Source of the DNA: Acidobacteriaceae bacterium | GTDB lineage: Bacteria > Acidobacteriota > Terriglobia > Terriglobales > Acidobacteriaceae | Assembly (NCBI GenBank): GCA_030041515.1 | Contig: JASHNS010000001.1 | Coordinates: 1-64,000, forward strand | Length of the DNA stretch: 64,000 nt | Direction of reading: 5' to 3' | Shown: piece by piece, positions 30,101 through 37,593 of the stretch | Layout of the letters: each line of letters opens with the position of its first letter | Numbering within the stretch: the first letter of the stretch is position 1 | Program-made: the position numbers and the translations under genes | Notes under the pieces: generated by a model | Database searches by the model: none | What the model was told of the DNA's origin: nothing | The model's input: only the letters and a program-made list of their open reading frames with translations

Positions 30101-30362
30101 GGATGCGGACGTGAAATTCCGCGAGATGGGCATGTCTCCGCGCGAAGCCATGATCCAGGCGGGGCGCCGGCGTCTGCGGCCGATCATGATGACGGCCGTG
30201 GCCGCGGTGTGCGGCATGTTCCCGCTGGCGCTGGCTCTGGGCGCGGGGTCGGAGATGCTGCAGCCGCTGGCGATCGCCGTTATCGGCGGCATCGCGATTT
30301 CCATGCTGCTCTCGCTCATCATCACTCCGGCCGTGCACTACTACATGACCGGCCAGGGGTGA
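27192..30362 (+). CDS. RND efflux transporter, inner-membrane subunit
   Basis: Proton-driven pump of the AcrB/MdtB-like RND superfamily, 1056 residues. Visible parts: N-terminal helix (SKPVIALIVAIAGMGIYAAF), two periplasmic porter domains, and the central helix bundles with conserved GLVIDDAIVVVENIV in helix 4 and VGIVSKNGILLLDADVKF in helix 10. A linker of about 40 acidic residues (EEESRDEQRRLLEAEEASVS) lies between the two halves. Third gene of the tolC-hlyD-rnd operon with 4-base overlap and 3-base gap spacing. The drug, metal or lipid specificity cannot be read from sequence. Confidence 0.94.
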   Translation: MAERMPEPPTQPGAEPASGARNAWFSVFSKPVIALIVAIAGMGIYAAFTIPIAVFPTTNFPRVIIGIDNGVMPIDQMMVTITRPIEEAVNSVQGLETVRSITSRGTAEIDLFFDWKVDMFQTLQRVYAAMSGAQASLPPTVKIDVHRLRFSSFPILSFGMTSDSMPQTRLWEIATYDVKPRLNRVSGVASVLIQGGDVPEYDIIPDPAKLLRAGVTVQDILAAVQRTNLVESPGLIASHHELVLDLVDSQVHDPSQLGSIVIKKTPAGVPVLVGDVATVQPGVQPRYTIVTSNAQPGVLLSINRQPGTNTVAVTDGVYAELNQIRKTLPPGIRFSVFYDQGELVKEAIASVRDAILIGILLATLVIVVFLRDWGSSLVAGLVIPVTVAITCVVLKLLGQSFNLMTLGGLAAAVGLVIDDAIVVVENIVIHRDAGQSRIRAIRSSLAELKVPLVGSTATPVVIFLPLVLITGVTGTFFRALAITMTAALITSLALALTWTPTLSQYFVRREDAARPPESLSAEEESRDEQRRLLEAEEASVSGWMRKIIQRYEQLLKLVLNHPLWLTGFALLLIAASYFSYSALGSGMLPKMDEGEFTVDYVMPPGASLAETNRAVEKAIDIIHTIPEVVATSRRTGLQLGLAAVTEANTGDISVRLSNHRSRSIFEIMDELQDKISAQDPVLDIDLHQTLEDMIGDLTNEPQPVVVKLFCDNPAMLRKWAPIVGDGIAKVPGVVGVLDGIDDTISSPETIYQVHPEVTATSGFTPEEVGTDTAALMDGVVAPTPMVVNHHEYDIRVRFPEQYRATPEALDNTVFVSSSGSTAALGSLVSVENLPGQTEILQENLQRLDEVTAQLQGTSLGQAIAGVRKTVASLHLPPQIRVAYGGTYETQQQSFHDLLLVLFTGLLLVFLVLLFEFRSFAAPVSILASAVLSTSGVFLALLITGTEFNISSFMGLIMVVGIVSKNGILLLDADVKFREMGMSPREAMIQAGRRRLRPIMMTAVAAVCGMFPLALALGAGSEMLQPLAIAVIGGIAISMLLSLIITPAVHYYMTGQG

Positions 30363-30411
30363 GGGATGGAGCGGATCGCGCCAGTCTGAGAATGGCGCGC
30401 ATCTCTTCGCA

Positions 30412-32811
30412 TCAAAAACGGAGGAGGTACGACGCCTTTACATAGAGATTCTTGCCGTCATTCGTGAGGGAAGAATAGGTAGGCGGCAGGATGGGGTCGG
30501 CGCCATTGCACAAGCTGTCGCTGTCGCGGGTGCAGAGGGCACGATTGATATTGGCGAAGTTTCCAATGTAGCCAAAATACAAGGCCGTTCCAGGATGCGG
30601 CATATAGGTGAAGAGCGCGTCGGCGAACAGGGTTTTGGAATTGCTTTGGTCTGTGTACTGCTCGTTGGGCAAATAGGAAATGTACTGGCCGATCAGATTG
30701 ATGGATGCCGCTTTGGTGAGCTGGTAATTCCAGCGCGAGATCAGCTCATGATTGTTATAGACGTCGGAGTCACCAGTGGGAGTGGTGAAGCGCGTGTAGA
30801 CATAGCTGTTTTGGAGGTATACGTCACGGAAGGGCTTTACGTTCAGGTTGACGTTGGGCGATGCGACATCGACGGGACCGGGGCCAGCCCCATTGGGCGG
30901 CGAGTAATTGATGGCGCTTCCCTGGTAATAGCCGCCGCCGACGGATAACCACGGCAGGGGCGAGGTGTAGATATTCACGCCGGCGGTGTCGTTTGGGTAG
31001 TTCACGTCATGCGCGAGCGCGGGATAGTCGATGGGACGCAGGCGGTCTTCACCCAGCGACATATTGACAGAGAACGACGTTCGCGCGGCGAGGTTGAAGT
31101 TCCAGGACGGATTGAAGTAATAGTCGAGGGGCACGCCATGGTGATCCCAGATGCGCTCGCTGTAGACCTGGGGGCTGTCCTCGAGGATGAAGCTGTTACG
31201 GGGCCGAAAATTGTACTGGTATGCCCCATTGATCTCGCGAACGTCGGGGCGAGTAAAGAAGCCGGTGTCGGTGACGAAGCCGGCGGCGGTGTCGCTGTAG
31301 GCGATCCATCCGCTGTTGTGGAGGGATGAGTAGGCGGCCTGCTGATACCAGGCCTGTCCGCTGCAGTAGAGGGCCAACGAGAGGCAGTCCTGCTCGCCGG
31401 CGGTGCTGTTGCTGATGTTTCGAGTCTGGGAGGCAAGGCCCTGGCCGGTGAAGGTCCAGCGCGTGCGAACACGGGCGCGGTAATCGAAGCCTCCCGCGCG
31501 ATTGAACGAATTCAGATATTGGCGGTTGGCGTAGACGAGGCCTACGTCCGACATGGAGCCGACATCACGGTCCAGCCGTCCGACGTAGAAGCGGGCACGA
31601 GTATTGGCCTGAGGATTGCCGGGAGGGACGGCCTGGCCTGGGCTGCGGTCATCGACCGCGAGCAGTCCAAGGGCCCATGCGCCGAGTTTGCCGGTGAGAC
31701 GAGCGCCCATCTCGGGGGTGACGATGTTGTTTGTGTAATAGAGATTGATGGGTGTTTGGAAGTAGCTGGCGTTCTCAATGAAGAAGGGCCGCACTTCGGG
31801 GTAGTACGGGGGGAAACGCTGGTTCGGTGTCGCGGGGTTGTCGATGCCAACCTGGCTGAAATCGGGATTGAGTGTGGTGTCGAGGACCAGGCTGTTGTGC
31901 AGGATGAATTTGCCATCGATGCCGGCGTACCCCTGGAGGTGCTTATCCTGGAAGTAGGGATTGAGGGGATTGACGACGTCGAGTTGCCGGATATTGCGGG
32001 CGAGGGAATAGGGCTCGAGCTGAATATTGCGCCCGCGTTCGACGTCGGCGAAGCCTTCGGCAGCCACATCCTGGGTGAGGTATCCGGCGATGTTGTGGCG
32101 GATGCGGGGCCAGAAGTCCGACTCATTCGTGTGCGCGATATTGCGGCCAAGAATGATGCCCCAGGTGCGCATTTCGCCGGGGGCGGCCTTTGCAAAATAG
32201 AGGCTGGCGAACGGGATCCGGAACAGGACGACATACCCGAAGGGCGTGCGGCGGCCCCATGTGTCCCACACGGTATCGAAAGAGTAGTCGTAGCCGCTCT
32301 GCTCGGTGTAGAGAGCGTCGGCCTGGATGCCGAGGGGGTTGCTGGCGAAAAAGAAGGCCCGGCGATGGTCGTGGAAGGTGTCGAGCATCATCTCGACGTT
32401 GTCGTCAGAGGCCAGGTTATCGCGCTGCAGCATGTGAGCGCGGATCAGGGACGGGGTGGCGTCGTGGCAGACGAAGGCCGCAAAAATGGCGTCGTGGGTG
32501 TAGCCCAAGTAAGCGACGGTGCGTTCGCTGGGCTGGTTGCCGTCCTCGGGATAGCGTTCGACAAATCGATTGACCCGGAGCATGTCTCGGGCGACGCCGG
32601 AGACTGCTGAGGGATCCAGAAACTCCTTCAGTATGGGGCTGGAGGCAAGGCGCGGAATGACGATCGAATCCGGCGGCATGAGCATCACGCCGCCCCCGTG
32701 TGCTGTGCCGGTAATCCGGCTCATGGAATGCTCGCGGGCAGATGCCGCGGTGGAAGGGAAGAACAGGACCAACGCCAAGATCAGCGAAAACAAATACTTC
32801 AGAAAGGACAC
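30412..32811 (-). CDS. Outer-membrane DUF5916-type protein with CBM9-like domain
   Basis: A 799-residue secreted protein. Signal peptide MSFLKYLFSLILALVLFFPS. Residues about 80-230 form a carbohydrate-binding-module-9-like beta sandwich (LGYTHDAIFAAFVCHDATP ... DDNVEMMLDTFHDHRRAFFF), followed by a long C-terminal region with alternating aromatic beta strands ending in phenylalanine (LYVKASYLLRF), as in outer-membrane barrels. This matches the DUF5916 architecture common in Acidobacteriota and Bacteroidota; its function is not established. Convergent with the efflux operon (49 bases apart). Confidence 0.8.
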   Translation of the reverse strand: MSFLKYLFSLILALVLFFPSTAASAREHSMSRITGTAHGGGVMLMPPDSIVIPRLASSPILKEFLDPSAVSGVARDMLRVNRFVERYPEDGNQPSERTVAYLGYTHDAIFAAFVCHDATPSLIRAHMLQRDNLASDDNVEMMLDTFHDHRRAFFFASNPLGIQADALYTEQSGYDYSFDTVWDTWGRRTPFGYVVLFRIPFASLYFAKAAPGEMRTWGIILGRNIAHTNESDFWPRIRHNIAGYLTQDVAAEGFADVERGRNIQLEPYSLARNIRQLDVVNPLNPYFQDKHLQGYAGIDGKFILHNSLVLDTTLNPDFSQVGIDNPATPNQRFPPYYPEVRPFFIENASYFQTPINLYYTNNIVTPEMGARLTGKLGAWALGLLAVDDRSPGQAVPPGNPQANTRARFYVGRLDRDVGSMSDVGLVYANRQYLNSFNRAGGFDYRARVRTRWTFTGQGLASQTRNISNSTAGEQDCLSLALYCSGQAWYQQAAYSSLHNSGWIAYSDTAAGFVTDTGFFTRPDVREINGAYQYNFRPRNSFILEDSPQVYSERIWDHHGVPLDYYFNPSWNFNLAARTSFSVNMSLGEDRLRPIDYPALAHDVNYPNDTAGVNIYTSPLPWLSVGGGYYQGSAINYSPPNGAGPGPVDVASPNVNLNVKPFRDVYLQNSYVYTRFTTPTGDSDVYNNHELISRWNYQLTKAASINLIGQYISYLPNEQYTDQSNSKTLFADALFTYMPHPGTALYFGYIGNFANINRALCTRDSDSLCNGADPILPPTYSSLTNDGKNLYVKASYLLRF

Positions 32812-33075
32812 GCAGTTTCCAGGCCCGCGCTCGTTGGGAAGCGCTCGGCAAGCTATGGGTTTGAAGATGAAAACGGATCAAAAAGCGAAAAACGAACTCC
32901 CTGCTTCTCTTTATAACGCACGAATTCGCTTCGAAAGCTGAGGAAAGGAACGAGAGAGAGTCTTCCTGAACGGACTGCGCGGGGGAGAGCCCTCGGATGA
33001 CCTCCTCCAGCTGTTTTTGAGGTTCAGCGTTCTGAATCGTTTTGGGGCAGTTTCGGCACGACGGAGCTCGGATGA

Positions 33076-33867
33076 TCAGACCGGAGTGCATGAAGGCACC
33101 GATTCGAATCGGCGAAGGATGACTCCACAGACGAACAATTCGATCAGGAAAAATGTCGTGGCCGAAACGAGCATGCCGGAGGTATAGTGCACGATTGGCC
33201 GAAGCTGAGGGTAGAAGCCGTGCACGTGCCAGGACCAGAGGGCGCCACCCAGCAGCGCGAGGATCGGCAATCCAGGAAGTAAACCGCGGTTGAAGGCGCG
33301 CTCTACCGGTTGGATGGGCGGCGCGGCGGAAGGCTTGGTGGTCCGATACCACCAGCAAATCCAGACGAGAATCACCGCAGCGCCGAAGAAGCTGCTCGCA
33401 TACTCCAGCAGGTTGTACATCTGGATCTTACCGATGGCCGGCAGATCAATCCAACCCTGCAACAACGCCCAATTTTCACAAATCCAGGAGTCGCGATGAG
33501 TGAACGCGTCCCACAGGAGGTGGGTTGCCGTGCCAGTGAGGATGGAAACCGCAATCAGGGCAAGGCGCTTTCGCGGCCAGAACGGGAAGTCGCTGAGGCT
33601 GCTCGTGAGCCTGCGCCGGAAGCCGGAGGGCAGAAACATGAACACCGGCTGTTTCAGGAAGGCGTGGAAGAGCCAAAGAGCCGCGAGAGCGACGGGCAAA
33701 TCCAAAACAAACATGCCTGTGAAGGTGTGCGTGAAGGAGATTCGGCCGGGCAGGAAGACGAAATGGGGAAAATCGGGGATGAGGCAGCCCATGACGACGG
33801 CCGACATGATCAGGGGTGTCCGCCGAAACGGGATGGCGGCAGCCGGATGGGATAAGGTGAAGGGCAT
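33076..33867 (-). CDS. DUF4184-family membrane protein
   Basis: A 263-residue multi-pass membrane protein starting MPFTLSHPAAAIPFRR, a hallmark of the DUF4184 family; the GCLIPDFPHFVF and LLWDAFTHRDSW segments with conserved Asp and His suggest a metal-dependent hydrolase-like site within the membrane. About six hydrophobic segments are visible. Start: ATG 33867 just after GGGAG; the upstream frame is open but unlike protein. No substrate is known for the family. Confidence 0.82.
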   Translation of the reverse strand: MPFTLSHPAAAIPFRRTPLIMSAVVMGCLIPDFPHFVFLPGRISFTHTFTGMFVLDLPVALAALWLFHAFLKQPVFMFLPSGFRRRLTSSLSDFPFWPRKRLALIAVSILTGTATHLLWDAFTHRDSWICENWALLQGWIDLPAIGKIQMYNLLEYASSFFGAAVILVWICWWYRTTKPSAAPPIQPVERAFNRGLLPGLPILALLGGALWSWHVHGFYPQLRPIVHYTSGMLVSATTFFLIELFVCGVILRRFESVPSCTPV

Positions 33868-34454
33868 ACTCCCAATTAGAAGAGCACATCGGGGAATCCA
33901 AAACAAACCCCCAAAGATACGGCGGGAGCGCTTTTCGGGCGGCGGGTGACGCGCGTGGGCGAACGCGTGCCTGTGAGGGCAGAAGGGCCGGGACGCATGA
34001 GCTATGCAGTGTGGCGGCCTCAGCAATAGCGAAGGCTGGCAACGGGCCATGAAATTTTTTCCCCCAGCAGCGTGAGGTCCTGTTGTTTCGACACAGGATG
34101 AGGCCAGAGAGCAGGGTGCTCGGGGGTGATCGAATCTTCGCGGTCGGTAGAGGCCGGAACTCGGATGATTCGGTGCGCGGCGGCGGCGCGGGGCCTGAAT
34201 GTGCCACGACTGTCAGCTAACATCCATTTTTTCAAAGGTTTACTTGTTCATCTCTGCGGGCAGAGAATCGGTCTGGATTCGCCTGGGCGGGGTAAATTGT
34301 CTTCCTGCCGAATAAATTTCACGTTTCGCTTCACAACGGCCTTCCACGTGCTCGGTCGATTTTCAACGCCTACACAATTTGTTCCTGAGGCGCAAGAATA
34401 CTCGGCTGTTTGGGCCTGAGAGTGATTTCGCCCTTTTGGCGCGGTTTGCGTTCA
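33868..34454 (+). other. Non-coding stretch before the first ASH/FN3 gene
   Basis: About 590 bases without a convincing gene on either strand. GC falls towards 34.2-34.4 kb, where short A/T-rich tracts occur. It marks the boundary between ordinary chromosome and the accessory island. No tRNA, integrase, insertion sequence or clear attachment repeat was seen. Confidence 0.5.
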
Positions 34455-34477
34455 GATTGAAGGGAAAGTGTGCGGGT
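34455..34477 (+). repeat. Shared start-site element, copy 1
   Basis: GATTGAAGGGAAAGTGTGCG plus GGT. Its counterpart at 52109-52131 differs at two of 23 positions. Both copies carry the ribosome-binding site (GAAGGG) and GTG start of an ASH/FN3 gene, so the two genes share ancestry back to their starts. Confidence 0.6.
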
Positions 34478-35906
34478 AAGGTACGTTTTCAGGTGGAACG
34501 CGCGGTTGCGAAGTTGTCGCCTCTCAGCTGGGCTGGCGATTCGAAAATACGCACACTCTGTTTTGGGTAGTCAGAGCCGCCACCTGGCAGCTGGAGGGGC
34601 GGGCCCGCGGCAGATAGTGAACGCCGGGGCGTTGCTGGTCCCCTTCCTGGCAGGCATGCTCGCGTTGGGCGTGTCCGGCTGCGGAGTTGCGATTCCGGGT
34701 GCCAACAGCAACAGCACCGGTACGCTTGTCGTCTCCACGCAAGCCATCAATTTCGGCAGCGTGATCGTCGGACACACGGCAAGTGCGACTGTCTCTCTGA
34801 TCAATACCGGTTCAGCGCCCGTTCAGATCGAACAGATCGATCTGCAGGGTGCGGCTTTCGCGGTAAATGGGCAGAGTAGCGCGCCGATCAGCGTCGCCGC
34901 AGGGACGTCGTACAGCCTGGGCGTTTCGTTTCACCCAACTTCGACCGGAGCGGCAACGGGTGCGCTGATCCTGACCAGCAGCGTTTCTTCAACCAGCCAG
35001 GTGATTGTCTCCCTGAGCGGGACCGGAGAAGCCATTGCGGCCAATCCAGCCCTGGGTGGGCTGACTTGCGCAAGCGGGGCGCTGACCGGGGCCGGGACAG
35101 ACAGCTGCACTGTCAGGCTGACGTCTGCGGCGGACTCCAGTGGACTCGACATTTCCGTGGCAAGCAACACGACGGCTGTATCGGTGCCTGCGTCGGTGAA
35201 AGTTCCGGCGGGAAAAGGAAGCGCCACGTTCACGGCAATGGTCTCGGCGGTCGCGAAAGCGGAGAGGGCAGCGGTGACGGCGACGGCTGGTGGAGTGACG
35301 AAGAGCTATTCGATCCAACTGGGCGCCGAGGGACCCGGGCTGACCCTGCAATCGACGAGTGTGCCGTTTGGCGATGTGATTTTGAATTCAGCGGCTACCC
35401 AGACGGTGTTGCTGACGTCGTCGGGGACAGCGGCATTGACGGTCAGTGCGATCGCCATAACGGGGAAGGGGTTCAGCCTGACCAACGGAAGTTCTCCGGT
35501 GACCCTGCAGCCAGGGGAAACGGCGACCCTGGAAATTCAGTTCGATCCGACTGTGGCAGGATTATCAACCGGGACAGTGACGCTGACCGCGAATACCTCG
35601 GGGGACACAGCGACGATCGCGCTGAGCGGAACCGGAGAGGTGCAGGGGGAAGAGGCATCCTACGAAGTCGAATTGAACTGGGTTGCGCCGGCGGATTCTG
35701 CAGATCCAGTGGCGGGGTATAACATCTACCGGGCGGTCAGCGGAAGCTCATCCTACCAGTTGGTGAACGCGAGTGTTGACAACGTGACGAGCTATACCGA
35801 CACGGAAGTCCAGAACGGAAAGTCCTACACGTACTATGTAGTCAGTGTGGACGCAACTGGGAACCAGAGCGCACCGTCGAATGTGTTTAGTGCGGTAATT
35901 CCCTGA
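34470..35906 (+). CDS. ASH/FN3 repeat lipoprotein, paralogue 1
   Basis: A 478-residue surface-type protein. The product starts at GTG 34470 after GAAGGG; the signal-like segment with lipobox (LALGVSGCG) is about 60 residues in, so GTG 34617 is an alternative start. Then come an ASH ('choice-of-anchor D') domain (LVVSTQAINFGSVIVGHTAS), one copy of a two-cysteine repeat (GLTCASGALTGAGTDSCTV), a second ASH domain (LQSTSVPFGDVILNSAATQ) and a C-terminal fibronectin III domain (GYNIYRAVSGSSSYQ). Close paralogues lie at 43.2, 45.1 and 52.1 kb. Probably an exported structural or adhesive protein; function unproven. Confidence 0.78.
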   Translation: MRVRYVFRWNARLRSCRLSAGLAIRKYAHSVLGSQSRHLAAGGAGPRQIVNAGALLVPFLAGMLALGVSGCGVAIPGANSNSTGTLVVSTQAINFGSVIVGHTASATVSLINTGSAPVQIEQIDLQGAAFAVNGQSSAPISVAAGTSYSLGVSFHPTSTGAATGALILTSSVSSTSQVIVSLSGTGEAIAANPALGGLTCASGALTGAGTDSCTVRLTSAADSSGLDISVASNTTAVSVPASVKVPAGKGSATFTAMVSAVAKAERAAVTATAGGVTKSYSIQLGAEGPGLTLQSTSVPFGDVILNSAATQTVLLTSSGTAALTVSAIAITGKGFSLTNGSSPVTLQPGETATLEIQFDPTVAGLSTGTVTLTANTSGDTATIALSGTGEVQGEEASYEVELNWVAPADSADPVAGYNIYRAVSGSSSYQLVNASVDNVTSYTDTEVQNGKSYTYYVVSVDATGNQSAPSNVFSAVIP

Positions 35907-36379
35907 GGGATCTCCGGTTCGGGTAACTCCGTAGAATCCCGCCTCCGCCTGGCGCCACTGAGTGGTGCAATGTCAAGCGGGAAGAAGGCGGTGACCGGTT
36001 TTGGACTTTCTGTTAGACCTCGCTTCCAGCCCCTCTCCGCGGCCCAGCTGGCTCGAACTCCACCCCGATCACCTGCACCTGTCTCACAAGATGCAGGTAA
36101 GCCAGGGTGCTGTCCGATTTACTTCATAGCTGGTCCTCCGTGGCACCTGCACTGACACGGTCAATCCTCAACCTCCTCACATGCGCGGCGGAGAGGCCGA
36201 ACTGAGTGCGCATCGAAATAAGGCTTCGACATTTCTGCGTCTCGGCAAGAATGAATGCCAAATCATTGACTGCAAATGATGCGCCCGCTGCACGGAGTCT
36301 TGCGAGTTTGGATCCGATGGCCCATAATGGCTGGACGACATCCGGTACAGCGTGAATCTCTTAGTTTCGGCAGGTACTT
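35907..36379 (+). other. Spacer before the sulfotransferase-like gene
   Basis: 473 bases with no accepted gene. On the minus strand, 36124 to about 36357, a start-less open frame of about 77 codons reads plausibly like protein (for example LARLRAAGASFAVNDLAF and TQFGLSAAHVRRL) but was not recognised; it may be a decayed gene remnant. GC drops in the second half, just before the lower-GC sulfotransferase-like gene. Confidence 0.4.
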
Positions 36380-37270
36380 GTGGTTACCGAAAGCTTCCGA
36401 TCCTCGGTGTTTCGAGCAAAGTGGTACTACTTCAAAATCAGGCGCAGTGGACTCCGAAACGGCTGGCATGCGGCATCACGGTACTTTTCGCGCGTGTTTC
36501 TCGACGCCGTTTATTTTCCGCGTCATGGGAAGGACAGGACGCTTTATGTTATAGGGCTATTCGGCAGTGGCCGCATGTATGTAGAGGAGCTTTTGCGGCA
36601 GAACATTGGAAGAAGGGCGAAGTTTATTCAGAGAGGCATTCGCGTTTGTTCGCGTCCGACTTCCAGGGTCTACGCCGGCCATTCGACGATGAAATATTTG
36701 TCTCGCCAACAGGCGCCTCCTGCTGTAACCCACCGTATATTGCAAGCGAAGCAATCCGGAAATGCTGACCTGATTTTCATTTACCGGCATCCACTCGATT
36801 CTCTGTTGACGAATTGGGTTTGGTGGCGCGAATACCTTCTTCGAGACCGATGGCTGGAGGGTATTTCGTCCGTCTATAAAAATACAGGGGAGCTCTGCCT
36901 GGATTTGGAGAAGTACTTCTCCGAATTCGAGAGTTTTGCCGGAGGGGGTTCCCCTTTTTCCGCGGACGCCGCGGGTCTGGGCTTCCTGTCATTTCCCCAG
37001 TTTGTTGAGGAGACTGAGCTTTTTATCCAGTCAGCCACCCTCAGTTTGCGAATGGAGGACTTCGCCGTCGATCCTACTAAGGAGCTCTCCAAGCTCTTTC
37101 GAGCTATCTCTCTGGATTTTGATCCGTGTGAACTGCGGGTTGCGCCGCCGGCAACCAGGATGTATCGCTTTCTCGAGGTCAAAGAGCGCGTGCCCCAATT
37201 CAGAAGCTTCATTGCTGATCTGGATCCAACGACGAAGGCTCAAATAGAAAAAATGGGCTATTCCTTGTAA
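36380..37270 (+). CDS. Sulfotransferase-fold protein, candidate phosphoramidate transferase
   Basis: A 296-residue protein with sulfotransferase-family features: a 5'-phosphosulfate-type loop (LYVIGLFGSGRMYVEELL, residues 55-72), the 3'-phosphate-binding motif FIYRHPLDSLLTNW with Arg136, Asp140 and Ser141/Thr144, and the LRMEDFAVDPTKELSKLF segment typical of the C-terminal half. Classical members move sulfate from PAPS. It lies directly upstream of a gene set predicted to make 3'-phospho-CDP-amidate, a PAPS-like donor, so it may instead transfer phosphoramidate to a sugar (inference). Start GTG 36380. Base composition is lower in GC than the flanks, suggesting transfer. Confidence 0.7.
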   Translation: MVTESFRSSVFRAKWYYFKIRRSGLRNGWHAASRYFSRVFLDAVYFPRHGKDRTLYVIGLFGSGRMYVEELLRQNIGRRAKFIQRGIRVCSRPTSRVYAGHSTMKYLSRQQAPPAVTHRILQAKQSGNADLIFIYRHPLDSLLTNWVWWREYLLRDRWLEGISSVYKNTGELCLDLEKYFSEFESFAGGGSPFSADAAGLGFLSFPQFVEETELFIQSATLSLRMEDFAVDPTKELSKLFRAISLDFDPCELRVAPPATRMYRFLEVKERVPQFRSFIADLDPTTKAQIEKMGYSL

Positions 37271-37593
37271 AGGTGGCTGGCGGCTCGGCTGTGGGGTAGG
37301 CGATTTCGGGCGCCCGGTACGCCTCCCCTGGGAAAAGGCACCACTGAACCTGCGAACGAAATGACAAAGCCCGGCACCCCATTCAGGGGGAGAGGAGCGG
37401 CGTGTCGCTTCCTCGTGGTTTAAACCATTGCAATTCAATACTTTAACCTTGGCTTCTGGGGGTGGGTGGCATACTCGCGTCTGCTCAGGCTGACCCGATG
37501 CTCGAAGTTCGAAATGATGTTTCATTTCTGTTAAATATCTGTTACAAATGTGCCAATCGCATTTCGAATATCTCTTTCCACAACAGGTGTGTG

